A stretch of DNA of 39,608 nucleotides from Streptomyces caeruleatus (GCF_001514235.1 NZ_KQ948952.1:1-39608), one strand, 5' to 3'; shown: positions 9,329 to 18,276, counted from the first letter of the stretch. Notes: generated by a model from the letters alone, not told the origin. Numbers and translations are program-made.

Positions 9329-10885
9329 ATGGCGGACACGGTGTCGGTGGACACAGGGGCGGCGGACAAAGCCGATCAAGCAGAGCAGGGCGCCAAGCAG
9401 CCCAGGAGCGTACGGGTCGTACTGCTCGCGCTGATGATCACGATGATGCTGGCGATGCTCGACAACATGATCATCGGCACCGCGATGCCGACGATCGTGG
9501 GTGATCTGGGCGGCCTGGAGCATCTGTCGTGGGTTGTGACGGCGTACACCCTGGCGACCGCGGCCTCCACCCCGCTGTGGGGCAAGCTCGGCGACATGTA
9601 CGGCCGCAAGGGGATGTTCATGTCCTCGATCGTGCTGTTCCTGATCGGCTCCGCGCTCAGCGGCATGGCCCAGGACATGGGCCAGCTGATCGCGTTCCGG
9701 GCGGTGCAGGGGCTTGGCGCGGGCGGCCTGATGGTAGGCGTCATGGCGATCATCGGCGACCTGATTCCGCCGCGGGAGCGCGGCAAGTACCAGGGCATGA
9801 TGGCCGGCGTGATGGCGCTGGCGATGATCGGCGGCCCGCTGGTCGGCGGCACCATCACCGACCACTGGGGCTGGCGCTGGGCCTTCTACATCAACCTGCC
9901 GCTCGGCGTCGTCGCGCTCGCCGCGATCAGCGCCGTGCTGCATCTGCCGAAGAAGCGGGCGCAGGCGCGGATCGACTACCTGGGCGCGGCGCTGCTGACC
10001 GTGGGAATCACCGCGATCGTGCTGGTCACCACCTGGGGCGGTACGGAGTACGCCTGGACGTCCGCGCGGATCATGGAGCTCATCGGCATCGGCGTCACCA
10101 CGCTCGTCGGATTCGTGTTCTGGCAGACCAGGGCGGCGGAGCCGATCGTCCCGCTGCACATCTTCCGCAGCCGGAACTTCACCCTGATGTCCCTGATCGG
10201 CTTCATCACCGGGTTCGTGATGTTCGGCGCCACGCTGTTCCTGCCGCTGTACCAGCAGTCGGTCCAGGGCGCCTCCGCCACCAACTCCGGACTCCTGCTG
10301 CTGCCGATGCTCGGCGCGATGATGGTCACCTCGTTGATCGCCGGACGGGTCACCACGAACACCGGGCGCTACAAGGTCTTCCCGATCCTCGGCAGTGTGC
10401 TCATGGTCGTCGGGCTGTATCTCATGTCGACGATGGACACCGGGACCTCGCGGTTCACGTCCGGGGTGTTCATGGCCGTGGTCGGGTTCGGCATGGGCTG
10501 TCTGATGCAGATCACGATGCTGGTGGCGCAGAACAGCGTCGAGATGAAGGACATGGGCGTCGCGTCCTCGTCGACCACGCTCTTCCGTACGCTCGGCTCC
10601 TCGTTCGGCGTCGCGATCATGGGCGCGCTGTTCAACAACCGGGTGCAGGACGTCATGACCGAGCGGGGCGGGGAACTGGGCTCCAAGATCACCGAGCAGT
10701 CGGCACAGCTGGACGCGGCGAGCCTGGCGAAGCTGCCGGAGGCGGTGCGGGAGGCGTACCAGCACGCGGTGTCGGCCGGCACCCACTCCGCGTTCCTGCT
10801 GGGTGCCGTGATCGCGGTGCTGGCGCTGGCGGCGGCCGTCTTCGTGAAGGAGGTCCCGCTCAAGGGAGCGGGGCCGAAGGAGTAG
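9329..10885 (+). CDS. MFS drug exporter, DHA2 (14-helix) family
   Basis: A 518-residue proton-coupled multidrug exporter in the cytoplasmic membrane. After a charged N-terminus (about 1-28) there are about 14 hydrophobic helices. Motif A is GKLGDMYGRKG after helix 2, and motif C-like GGPLVGGTITD is in helix 5, both typical of drug:H+ antiporters. TM1 contains the DHA2 pattern LDNMIIGTAMPTI. The ATG at 9329 has GGGGGAG nine bases upstream. The GTG at 9308 is less likely because it lies inside the operator arm. It is controlled by the divergent TetR gene. Substrate unknown. Confidence 0.93.
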   Translation: MADTVSVDTGAADKADQAEQGAKQPRSVRVVLLALMITMMLAMLDNMIIGTAMPTIVGDLGGLEHLSWVVTAYTLATAASTPLWGKLGDMYGRKGMFMSSIVLFLIGSALSGMAQDMGQLIAFRAVQGLGAGGLMVGVMAIIGDLIPPRERGKYQGMMAGVMALAMIGGPLVGGTITDHWGWRWAFYINLPLGVVALAAISAVLHLPKKRAQARIDYLGAALLTVGITAIVLVTTWGGTEYAWTSARIMELIGIGVTTLVGFVFWQTRAAEPIVPLHIFRSRNFTLMSLIGFITGFVMFGATLFLPLYQQSVQGASATNSGLLLLPMLGAMMVTSLIAGRVTTNTGRYKVFPILGSVLMVVGLYLMSTMDTGTSRFTSGVFMAVVGFGMGCLMQITMLVAQNSVEMKDMGVASSSTTLFRTLGSSFGVAIMGALFNNRVQDVMTERGGELGSKITEQSAQLDAASLAKLPEAVREAYQHAVSAGTHSAFLLGAVIAVLALAAAVFVKEVPLKGAGPKE

Positions 10886-10948
10886 CACTCTCTTCCCGGT
10901 CGGCCCTGTCGGTGGTGCGTGCCTCCATCGGTTCCCGCCCCCGCGCCG

Positions 10949-12475
10949 CTACGGCAGCATCGGGTAGCTGCCCGTGTTCGTCGGCGCGTGCTCCGGGAGC
11001 CAGAGCACGGCCACCGCGCCCTCCGCCGGGACGTGGTCGGCGGCACCCGCCGGACGTACGTTGCGGAAGGTGAGGCGGGCCCCGAGGACCCGGGCCTGAC
11101 CTGCCGCGATGGTCAGGCCGAGGCCGTGGCCGCGCCCCGAGCGGTCGCTGCTGCCCGTGCGGAAGCGGCTCGGGCCCTCGGCGAGCAGGGCCTCGGGAAA
11201 ACCGGGCCCGTGGTCGCGGACCCGGATGACCCGGCCCTCGACGGTGACCTCGATCGGCGGCCTGCCGTGCCGCGCGGCGTTCGCCAACAGGTTGAACAGC
11301 ACCCGCTCCAGCCGCCGCGGGTCGGTGGTGACCGCCGACTCGTGGACGACCCGCACCTCGATGGCGGGATCCTTCACCGCGACCCGCCGGCTGACGAACT
11401 CGCCCAACAGGATGTCCTGCAACTCGGCCCGCTCCGAAGCGCTGTCCAGACGGGCCACCTCCAGGACGTCCTCGACGAGCGTGCGCATGGCCTTGGCCCG
11501 GTCCAGGACCAGTTCCGTGGGCCGGCCGGGCGGCAGGAGTTCCGCCGCCGTCAGCAGACCCGTCACCGGCGTCCGCAGTTCGTGCGCGATGTCCGCCGTC
11601 ACCCGGCGCTCCGCCTCCAGCCGCTGCTGGAGCGCGTCCGCCATGGCGTCCACCGCGCTCGCCAGATCGTCGGTCTCGTCCCGTACGACACCCCCGATGG
11701 CGTCCCGCACCCGGACGTCCGGTTCCCCGCTCGCCACCTGGTGCGCCGCGGCCGCCGCCTTGCGCAGCCGGCGCGACAACTGCCCGCCGACGAGCACGCC
11801 GAGCGCGCTGCCGCCGAAGACCACCGCGATGGAGCCGATGACGAGGGCCTGGTCGAGGTCCTTGAGGATGTCCTCGCTGCGGTCGGTGAACCCGGTGTGC
11901 AGCGACATCACCTTCCCGTTGGTGAGCGGCACGGCCGCCCAGATGTCGGGCGTGCCGTTCGGCGAGTCCGTGACATAGGTGGCCCGCCGGCCCTCCTCGA
12001 CCTTCTCCCGCAGCGCCTGAGGCAGCTCCGGGTCGTCGATCGTGGCGTTCGGGAAGTTCAGCCGCTTGGACTGCTCGAAGTTGCGCTGGGCGATCTGGAT
12101 CCGCTCGTCGGCGAGGTCGCGCGCGTTGTCCAGCATCGAGACCCGGGCCGCGTTGTGCACCACCAGGCTCAGCACGACCGCCACGAGCGCGCCGACCAGT
12201 GCGATGGCCGCGCTCAGCTTCCACCGCAGACCCGTGCGGATCGCCACCCGGCTGCCCCCGCGCCGGCGTACCCGCAGGCCCGTGCGACCACTCGTGCCGA
12301 GGCCCGTGCCCCTGCGGTCACCCATGTCGCCGCCTGTGCCCCCGCGCGTACGGATCCCGGCCCGTCGGCCCGCGACAGCGGCGCCGGCCGTGGCATCGCT
12401 CACGTCGGTCGCGTCCGTCAGGCCCGCCGAGTGCGCCATCCCGGACGGAGCCGCGCGTCTGAACATCCCCCGCAT
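10949..12475 (-). CDS. cseC: CseC sensor histidine kinase for cell-envelope stress
   Basis: A 508-residue membrane kinase, last gene of the sigE-cseABC operon. It senses cell-wall damage and phosphorylates CseB. Layout: a low-complexity Arg/Gly/Thr N-terminus (1-80), TM1 at about 85-107, an extracytoplasmic sensor (about 108-205), TM2 (IGSIAVVFGGSALGVLVGG), HAMP, H-box IAHELRTPVTGLL with the phosphoacceptor His, N-box NLLANAARHG and G-box DHGPGFPE with GRGHGLGLTIAAGQA. Ten bases separate it from the cseB stop. The long disordered N-terminus could mean that translation starts further downstream, but the ATG at 12475 is the first start after cseB. Confidence 0.93.
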   Translation of the reverse strand: MRGMFRRAAPSGMAHSAGLTDATDVSDATAGAAVAGRRAGIRTRGGTGGDMGDRRGTGLGTSGRTGLRVRRRGGSRVAIRTGLRWKLSAAIALVGALVAVVLSLVVHNAARVSMLDNARDLADERIQIAQRNFEQSKRLNFPNATIDDPELPQALREKVEEGRRATYVTDSPNGTPDIWAAVPLTNGKVMSLHTGFTDRSEDILKDLDQALVIGSIAVVFGGSALGVLVGGQLSRRLRKAAAAAHQVASGEPDVRVRDAIGGVVRDETDDLASAVDAMADALQQRLEAERRVTADIAHELRTPVTGLLTAAELLPPGRPTELVLDRAKAMRTLVEDVLEVARLDSASERAELQDILLGEFVSRRVAVKDPAIEVRVVHESAVTTDPRRLERVLFNLLANAARHGRPPIEVTVEGRVIRVRDHGPGFPEALLAEGPSRFRTGSSDRSGRGHGLGLTIAAGQARVLGARLTFRNVRPAGAADHVPAEGAVAVLWLPEHAPTNTGSYPMLP

Positions 12476-12485
12476 GCCGCCCCGC

Positions 12486-13193
12486 TCAGGCCTTCAACTT
12501 GTAGCCGAAGCCACGGACCGTCTCGATCCGGTCCTGGCCGATCTTCTGCCGCAGCCGCTGCACATGGACGTCGACGACCCGGGTGTCCCCGCCCCAGCCG
12601 TAGTCCCACACGCGTTCCAGCAGCTTGTCCCGCGACAGCACGGTGCCCGGCGCCGAGGAGAACTCCAGCAGCAGCCGCATCTCGGTCGGCGTGAGACCGA
12701 CCGGCTGCCCGCCCCGGCGCACCTCCATGCCCTCGGTGTCGACCTCCAGGTCCCCGAAGGCCAGCACCCCGCCGTTGGCGCCCGCGTCGGCCTCGTCCAC
12801 GCCGCGGTCGCCGCCGCTCGCGTGCCCGAAGCGGCGCAGCACCGCACGGATCCGCGCGACCAGCACGGCACCGTCGAACGGCTTGGTCACGTAGTCGTCC
12901 GCGCCCGCCTCCAGGCCCAGCACCACGTCGATCGAGTCCGCGCGCGCCGACAGCATGATCACCGGCACCGTCGACTCGTCGCGGATACGGCGGCACAGAC
13001 TGACGCCGTCCATGCCGGGCACCATGACGTCGAGCAACGCGATGTCCGGCCGGTTCGTCCGGAACGCCTCCAGGCCCGACACCCCGTCGGGCATGGCGGT
13101 CACCGCGAAGCCGTCCCGCTCCAGGGCGAGCTGGGTGGCCTCGCGGATGACGTCGTCGTCCTCGACGAACAGGACGTGGGTCTGGTCTGCCAT
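12486..13193 (-). CDS. cseB: CseB response regulator (OmpR family)
   Basis: A 235-residue response regulator. In S. coelicolor the phosphorylated homologue activates the sigE promoter, the only known route to SigE induction. The receiver (1-120) has acidic residues EDDD at 11-14, the phosphoacceptor Asp55 in LLDVMVPG and the conserved Lys104 in TKPFD. A variable Gly/Asp/Ala linker follows. The OmpR winged helix occupies about 145-235 (LTPTEMRLLLEFSSAPGTVL, RVVDVHVQRLRQKIG, VRGFGYKL). It lies 118 bases after cseA. No frameshift or missing key residue is seen. Confidence 0.97.
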   Translation of the reverse strand: MADQTHVLFVEDDDVIREATQLALERDGFAVTAMPDGVSGLEAFRTNRPDIALLDVMVPGMDGVSLCRRIRDESTVPVIMLSARADSIDVVLGLEAGADDYVTKPFDGAVLVARIRAVLRRFGHASGGDRGVDEADAGANGGVLAFGDLEVDTEGMEVRRGGQPVGLTPTEMRLLLEFSSAPGTVLSRDKLLERVWDYGWGGDTRVVDVHVQRLRQKIGQDRIETVRGFGYKLKA

Positions 13194-13311
13194 CCCGGTG
13201 CTCTCAGTCCTCGTGTTCTGCTGGGGGTGCGTCGGACAGGTCCATGGAGGGGGCGTCCACTTGGGGGACGCGTGGATCGGCCGAAGCGTTCACTGCCGCC
13301 CCGGCCGGTCC

Positions 13312-14073
13312 TCAGCCGTCGGGCGCCGCCGACTCCTCGTCGCCGCCGAGTGTGCCGTAGTCGGTGCGGGTGTTGTACCGCTGGACGAAGCGGCCGGAGA
13401 CCCACTGGTACGACAGCACGTTCTCGCTGGACGGGTTCGACAGCGCGTCATCCTTGGCGTACACCTGCTTCGTCACCACCAGGTAGCCGCGGTCGATCTC
13501 CGCGTAGACCGGAGGCTCCTCGGTCTTGAACACATTGTGGTACGCGCCGCCCTGCTCCCGGTACACATACGAGGCGACACTGACCGCGTCGCCGCAGGAC
13601 AGGACGTTGACCACGATGTCGTCCACCGGCCCGCCGGTCAGATCGCCGTACGACACGTCGACGGGATAGTCGTCGGACACGCACGGCTTCAGCGCCCGCT
13701 TGACCTCCCCCGACACCGCGGGATCGGCCTTGACCAGCCGGACGGCCTCGGTCCGGTCCGGGACCGCCGAGGCCGACGCGGAGGCGGTGGGCGTGGGGGC
13801 GAACGACGACGAGGCGTCCGCGCCGCTCACCGAGTCGGCGTGGGCCGGGCCCTCGTCGCGGGCGCCGGTGCCGCCGGTGGCGCAGGCGGAGGCGAAAAGG
13901 GCGACGGCGACGACCACGGCCATCGCCGTGAACGCCGCCTGCAAGCTCCCCCGGACCCGCACGGGTCCGGGTGGGGGGAAGCCCATGTCCGCGGACCCGG
14001 AGGCCCCGTCCGCGTCCCTGTCACCCCTGTCCGTGCGCCCGGTGCCGCCCGTCGTCGTGCCTAGGCCGCGCAA
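13312..14073 (-). CDS. cseA: CseA lipoprotein, negative modulator of the SigE system
   Basis: A protein of up to 253 residues. A hydrophobic segment AAFTAMAVVVAVALFASAC supplies a lipobox-like site with Cys64 as the lipidated residue. The mature part is exported and ends in a compact domain (EEPPVYAEIDRGYLVVTKQVY). In S. coelicolor CseA is a lipoprotein whose loss raises sigE expression, so it damps the pathway. The frame opens at a TTG (14073) overlapping the sigE stop by 13 bases, suggesting translational coupling. An ATG at 13986 is an alternative start. A 9-bp GC hairpin lies in the first codons. Confidence 0.88.
   Translation of the reverse strand: MRGLGTTTGGTGRTDRGDRDADGASGSADMGFPPPGPVRVRGSLQAAFTAMAVVVAVALFASACATGGTGARDEGPAHADSVSGADASSSFAPTPTASASASAVPDRTEAVRLVKADPAVSGEVKRALKPCVSDDYPVDVSYGDLTGGPVDDIVVNVLSCGDAVSVASYVYREQGGAYHNVFKTEEPPVYAEIDRGYLVVTKQVYAKDDALSNPSSENVLSYQWVSGRFVQRYNTRTDYGTLGGDEESAAPDG
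13950..13971 (-). terminator. Possible attenuating hairpin in the 5' part of cseA
   Basis: CCCGGACCC and GGGTCCGGG form a perfect 9-bp stem with a four-base loop just after the sigE-cseA junction. There is no U-tract. In S. coelicolor most sigE transcripts are reported to end just after sigE, and this is the only strong hairpin I see at that place. Confidence 0.45.
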
Positions 14074-14600
14074 CGCTCCCGCTCCTCACGCTCCAGCGCG
14101 CGTGCGTCCAGATCGCGGCTCTCCAGCTCCTCGCGGAGCCGGGCGAGCGCCCGGTGCAGCGTGCTCTTGACCGTTCCGGCCGACATGCCGAGGGCGGCGG
14201 CCGTCTCCTCCGTGGACATCTGCTCCCAGTGTCGCAGCACCACGACGCTGCGCTGCTTCGGTGCCAGAACCTTCATGATGTCCATCAGCAGGGCGCGGTC
14301 CGCGTGCTGCTCGGTGGAGTCGTCGACCGAGGCGTCCGGGAGCTGCTCGGTCGGCACCTCCTCCAGCTTCCGCGCCCGCCACCACTCGGTCCGCGTGTTG
14401 ATCATCACGCGGCGCAGGTAGGCGTCGGCGAGCCGCTTGTCCGCTATGCCGTCCCAGCGGTGGTACGTCCGGACCAGCGCCGTCTGCAGCAGGTCCTGCG
14501 CGTCCACCGGGTCCGGGACCAGCCGGCGGGCGCTGCGCAGCAGCGCGTCCTGCCGGGTGCGGACGTACTCCTCGAACTCGAGCACCTCTCCCTGCGCCAT
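14061..14600 (-). CDS. sigE: SigE, ECF sigma factor of the cell-envelope stress response
   Basis: A 179-residue ECF sigma factor, nearly identical by eye to S. coelicolor SigE. Region 2 (about 10-75: EEYVRTRQDALLRSARRLV, DAQDLLQTALVRTY, ADAYLRRVMINTRTEWWR) binds the -10, and region 4 (about 115-165: LAPKQRSVVVLRHWEQMSTEETAAALGMSAGTVKSTLHRALARL) binds the -35. SigE directs cell-wall and teichoic-acid-like polymer genes, hrdD and others. It has no dedicated anti-sigma factor; supply is set by CseB-driven transcription. The ATG at 14600 follows GGAGGCGG. The first gene of the operon, it is followed by overlapping cseA. Confidence 0.97.
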   Translation of the reverse strand: MAQGEVLEFEEYVRTRQDALLRSARRLVPDPVDAQDLLQTALVRTYHRWDGIADKRLADAYLRRVMINTRTEWWRARKLEEVPTEQLPDASVDDSTEQHADRALLMDIMKVLAPKQRSVVVLRHWEQMSTEETAAALGMSAGTVKSTLHRALARLREELESRDLDARALEREERERCAA

Positions 14601-14901
14601 GTTGACCGCCTCCGATTCCCCGTTCCCGCCGGCTCGTTCGCCGTCGGTGTCACTGCCTGTGCTTCGTAGTCGTCCCCGTCTGCCGGGTACGGAAATGAAG
14701 CTACGGAGGCGTTGTCACGGGGCTGTCCGAAGCAGCCTGCGGCTAGCGCTCGGCTGTCCGTCGGTTGTGTAACGGAAGAAGGAAAGGGGTAAAACGACAA
14801 GGGAGTTGGGTGGCGTATGTAAGGGTTTGTCCGAGTTGTTCCCGTGGAATGACTGTGCGTCGGATGTTGCAGAGGCCCTACGGCTGTGATGTGTCCGAGC
14901 G
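14601..14901 (-). other. sigE promoter region
   Basis: These 301 bases between mutY and sigE hold no coding ORF and should contain the CseB-dependent sigE promoter and CseB site. The part at 14760-14830 is purine-rich on the plus strand and unusually low in GC. I found no hexamer pair convincing enough to place the start site. Confidence 0.5.
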
Positions 14902-15837
14902 TCAGCTCAGCGGCAGCCGGTACATCCCGCCGGGCAGCGGCTCCACCAACCCGTCCGCCACCAGGCCGTCCAGCGCACGGGCCCGCTGCACCGGCTCGTG
15001 CCACACCCGGTCCAGGTCCGCCTGCGGCACCGGCACATGGGCCTCGCGCAGGACGGCGAGCAGCTTGCCGCGCACCTGGCGGTCCGTGCCGGCGTACGTC
15101 TGACCGCGCCGTGGCGGGCCCTCGTGCTCCGGCTTGCCCGCGAGCCGCCAGGCGCACTGCGCGGTGATCGGGCAGCGGTGGCAGGACTCGTTCTTCGCCG
15201 TGCACACCAGCGCGCCGAGTTCCATGGAGGCCGCGGCCCAGCGGGCGGCGGTGCGCTCGTCCTCGGGGAGCAGGGCACGGGCGAGCTTGCGTTCGGCGGC
15301 GGTCGTGGCGTTCGGCGGGTACTGCGTGCCGGTCACGGCCCGGGCCAGGACCCGGCGGACGTTGGTGTCCAGGACGGGGTGACGCTGACCGTAGGCGAAG
15401 GAGGCGACCGCCGCGGCCGTGTACTCGCCGATGCCGGGCAGCGCGAGCAGCTGGGCGTGGTCGGTCGGTACGTCCCCGCCGTGCCGCTCCGCTATGGCGA
15501 CGGCGGCGCCGTGCAGCCGCAGCGCGCGGCGCGGGTAGCCGAGCCGGCCCCAGGCCCGGACGGCCTCGCCGGGGGCCTCCTTGGCCAGGTCGGCGGGGCG
15601 GGGCCAGCGGGCGAGCCACTGCTCGTAGATGGGCAGGACCCGGTTCACCGGCGTCTGCTGAAGCATGAACTCGCTGACCATCACGCCCCAGGGGCCCGCC
15701 TCGGGGCGCCGCCAGGGGAGGTCGCGGGCGTTTTCGTCGAACCAGTCGATCACGGGGCTGTGCAGGTTCTCTCCGAGGGGGGAGCCGGAGAGGGCGTTGG
15801 CGGGGTTGTCGGGTGAGGGCTTTGTGGGCGCAGTCAT
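14902..15837 (-). CDS. mutY: MutY, A/G-specific adenine DNA glycosylase
   Basis: A 311-residue base-excision-repair enzyme that removes adenine mispaired with 8-oxoguanine. The catalytic Glu is in SEFMLQQT (about residue 56). The helix-hairpin-helix is LPGIGEYTA (133-141), followed by the catalytic Asp157 in VLDTN. The [4Fe-4S] ligands are C-x6-C-x2-C-x5-C (CTAKNESCHRCPITAQC). It ends soon after a short winged-helix-like segment (LREAHVPVPQADLDRVW). The long NUDIX-like 8-oxoG recognition domain of E. coli MutY is absent or reduced, as I recall for actinobacterial forms. The ATG at 15837 follows GGAAAGG. The frame stays open to 16053 without a better start. Confidence 0.93.
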   Translation of the reverse strand: MTAPTKPSPDNPANALSGSPLGENLHSPVIDWFDENARDLPWRRPEAGPWGVMVSEFMLQQTPVNRVLPIYEQWLARWPRPADLAKEAPGEAVRAWGRLGYPRRALRLHGAAVAIAERHGGDVPTDHAQLLALPGIGEYTAAAVASFAYGQRHPVLDTNVRRVLARAVTGTQYPPNATTAAERKLARALLPEDERTAARWAAASMELGALVCTAKNESCHRCPITAQCAWRLAGKPEHEGPPRRGQTYAGTDRQVRGKLLAVLREAHVPVPQADLDRVWHEPVQRARALDGLVADGLVEPLPGGMYRLPLS

Positions 15838-16025
15838 GGCCTTTCCGATCCTGCCATGTTGGGGGCGGCCGGGTCGGTAGGTGGTGGTGCCGGTGCGTTG
15901 TGCGGCTGCGGGTTGCGGTCGGCTGCGGTCCTTGGGGGTGCGCCGGACGGGCTGATTCGGCTGACCTGCCGCAAGAACGCCCCGCACCTGACGATCGGCA
16001 GCAGTCGCGCCCCGCCCCTCGCTTG

Positions 16026-16031
16026 TAGCGT
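16026..16031 (+). promoter_or_regulatory. -10 hexamer TAGCGT, leaderless start
   Basis: TAGCGT is followed by seven bases and the ATG at 16039. No ribosome binding site is present. Confidence 0.45.
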
Positions 16032-16038
16032 CGGGCGG

Positions 16039-17601
16039 ATGGAACGTCCTCACATATGGCGGGCCTGTCTGCTCTGGGCCGCCCTCGCGCTGCCCGCGCT
16101 CACGGCGGACCGCCTCGGGATGAACGAGCCGCGCGCCGGGTGGCAGCAGGCGACCGGGCTCGCCGTGCTCGCCGCCGCGGTCGCCGTATCCCGACGGCGC
16201 CCGTTGGCGGCGTTCGCACTGACGGCCGTACTGGGTCTGGCCGCCGCCCCCGCCCTGTTCACCGTCTCCTACGGCCCCGCGCTAGGCGTCTTCGCGCTGC
16301 TGCTGGGCCTGCGCGCGGACGGCGTGCGAGCGGCGGCCGCCCTCTTCGGGGCCGTCGGCTGTCTCGGTACGGCGCGGATCGCGCTCCTCGGGGTCGACCC
16401 GGCGCCGGAATGGGCCGTGCTGACGGGCACGTTGCTGTTCGGGTGTGTCTTTCCGTGGCTCGCCGGACGCTACTGGCGGCAGAGCCGTCGGCTGACCGAG
16501 GCCGGCTGGAGCCGGGCCGCGCGGCTGGAGGGCGAGCAGCGCGTCGCCGAGGAGCGGGCCCGGCTGCGCGAGCGGGCCAGGATCGCCCAGGACATGCACG
16601 ACTCCCTGGGGCACGAGCTGAGCCTCATCGCGCTGCGCGCGGGTGCCCTCCAGGTCGCCCCCGACCTGCCGGACCACCATCGAGACGCCGCCGCCGACCT
16701 GCGCGCGGCCGCCTCCGACGCCACCGACCGGCTGCACCGCATCATCGGCGTCCTGCGGGAGGCGGACGAGCCGGCGTCCCTGACCCCGCCGGGGGAGACC
16801 GTCGAGCAACTCGTCGCCCGCGCCGCCGAGTCGGGGCTGCCCGTGCGCTGGGACGAGGCGGCCCGCGCCGTGCCGCAGCCGGGGGGCGTCGCCGAACGGG
16901 TCCTGTACCGGGTGGTCCGCGAGGCGCTCACCAACGCCGCCCGGCACGCGCCGGGCGCCGCGGTCACCGTGGCGGCGGGCCGGGAGACCGACGGCACGAC
17001 GGTCACGGTGACCAGCGGGCGGAGCGGCGCCCCCTCCCCTTCCTCCGGCGGCACCGGCCTGCAGGCCCTGCGCGCCGCCGTCACCTCGGTCGGCGGCGAC
17101 TTCGCCGCCGGCCCGCACCCGGGCGGCTTCCGCGTCCGGGCGTACGTCCCCGACCAGCCCGCCGCCCCGGCCGTACGGCCCTCCCCGGCGCCCTACGCCC
17201 CCTTCACGCACGCCCGCCGTCGTGTCGCCCTAGCCGCCGTGGCCGCCGTGGGCGCGGGCGTCCTGCTCGTCGGCGGAGCCTTCGCCTGGTACGCGTACAC
17301 CGAGACCCACTCGGTGCTGTCGCCGGCCGCCTACGCCGAGCTGCGGCTCGGGACGCCGGACCACGACATCGCAGGCGTCCTGCCGGACCGCACCGTCCGG
17401 GACGCGCCCGTGGAGCGCGCCCCCACGCCGCCCCCGCCGGGCAGCGACTGCCGCTACTACCGCGCGAGCGGCGAACTCCTCGTCTCCGTCGACCACTTCA
17501 GGCTGTGCTTCGACGACGAGGGACGGCTCGTCGCCAAGGACGTGGTCCCGAGGGCCGGTCAGGCCCAACGTCCCGCCCCGCATGAGGAGTTCGCACAGTG
17601 A
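16039..17601 (+). CDS. NarL-type sensor histidine kinase with C-terminal membrane-anchored domain
   Basis: A 520-residue kinase. The N-terminal 150 residues contain 4-5 hydrophobic helices. The HisKA_3 dimerisation region follows (ARIAQDMHDSLGHELSLIALRAG, His is the phosphoacceptor), then the ATPase domain with N-box REALTNAARHAPG. The G-box is degenerate: VTSGRSG replaces the usual Asp-containing motif, as happens in some streptomycete HPK7 kinases. Unusually, about residue 398 begins another transmembrane helix (VALAAVAAVGAGVLLVGGAFAW) and a roughly 100-residue outside domain with two Cys (CRYYRASGELL, FRLCFDDEGRLVAKD), resembling a BamE/BLIP-like fold. It overlaps its response regulator gene by four bases. 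Confidence 0.9.
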   Translation: MERPHIWRACLLWAALALPALTADRLGMNEPRAGWQQATGLAVLAAAVAVSRRRPLAAFALTAVLGLAAAPALFTVSYGPALGVFALLLGLRADGVRAAAALFGAVGCLGTARIALLGVDPAPEWAVLTGTLLFGCVFPWLAGRYWRQSRRLTEAGWSRAARLEGEQRVAEERARLRERARIAQDMHDSLGHELSLIALRAGALQVAPDLPDHHRDAAADLRAAASDATDRLHRIIGVLREADEPASLTPPGETVEQLVARAAESGLPVRWDEAARAVPQPGGVAERVLYRVVREALTNAARHAPGAAVTVAAGRETDGTTVTVTSGRSGAPSPSSGGTGLQALRAAVTSVGGDFAAGPHPGGFRVRAYVPDQPAAPAVRPSPAPYAPFTHARRRVALAAVAAVGAGVLLVGGAFAWYAYTETHSVLSPAAYAELRLGTPDHDIAGVLPDRTVRDAPVERAPTPPPPGSDCRYYRASGELLVSVDHFRLCFDDEGRLVAKDVVPRAGQAQRPAPHEEFAQ

Positions 17602-18254
17602 TCCGTGTACTGCTGGCCGACGACGAGGCGATGGTGCGGGCCGGTGTGCGCGCGATCCTTACGAGCGGCGGGGAGACCGAGGTCGTCGCCGAGGCGGGTG
17701 ATGGGCGCGAGGCGGTCGAACTGGCCCGGGCCCACCGCCCGGACGTGGCCCTGCTGGACATCCGTATGCCCTGCCTGGACGGGCTCGCCGCCGCCGAGGA
17801 GATCGTACGGACCGTCCCCGGCACCGCCGTGGCGATGCTCACCACCTTCTCCGAACAGGCTTACGTGGCCCGCGCCCTGGGCGGCGGCGCCACCGGCTTT
17901 CTGCTGAAGTCCGGGGACCCGTACGAACTGATCGCGGGAGTACGGGCGGTGGCGGGCGGCGCCGCTTTTCTGTCGCCGAGGGTGGCCCGGTACGTCATCG
18001 ACGGGCTGGGCGGCAGCGACGGCCGCCTCGGCCGTGAGGCCGCCGCACGCGCACGCGTGGCCGAGCTCAGCCCGCGCGAGCGCGAGGTGCTCGGCCTGGT
18101 CGGCACCGGCCTGTCCAACCCGGAGATCGCCGCCCGGCTGCATCTGGTCGAGGGCACCGTGAAGGCGTATGTGAGCGCGGTGCTCGACCGGTTGGGCGTA
18201 CGCAACCGGGTGCAGGCGGCGATCGTGGCGTACGAGGCGGGGCTGGTGCGGTAG
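17598..18254 (+). CDS. NarL/FixJ-family response regulator
   Basis: A 218-residue response regulator, partner of the kinase just upstream. Its GTG overlaps the kinase TGA (GTGA), so the two are translationally coupled. The receiver (1-120) has ADDEA with the acidic pocket, the phosphoacceptor Asp in LLDIRMPCLDG (about residue 54) and the conserved Lys in LLKSGDPYELI. The LuxR-type helix-turn-helix is at about 155-215 (ELSPREREVLGLVGTGLSNPEIAARLHLVEGTVKAYVSAVLDRLGVRNR). It is complete with all key residues. Targets unknown. No other gene in the operon hints at the pathway. Confidence 0.95.
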   Translation: MIRVLLADDEAMVRAGVRAILTSGGETEVVAEAGDGREAVELARAHRPDVALLDIRMPCLDGLAAAEEIVRTVPGTAVAMLTTFSEQAYVARALGGGATGFLLKSGDPYELIAGVRAVAGGAAFLSPRVARYVIDGLGGSDGRLGREAAARARVAELSPREREVLGLVGTGLSNPEIAARLHLVEGTVKAYVSAVLDRLGVRNRVQAAIVAYEAGLVR

Positions 18255-18276
18255 CCACGCCCGGCTGCCGCGCCGG

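Noticed and set aside
9266..10888. Open frame of 540 codons antisense to the MFS gene
   Set aside because: Shadow of the exporter gene. The translated product is His/Arg/Asp-rich and has no membrane helices or motifs.
15838..16053. N-terminal extension of MutY
   Set aside because: The frame stays open upstream of 15837 but has Arg/Pro-rich non-family sequence and would overlap the divergent kinase gene start. The family N-terminus begins at the listed ATG.
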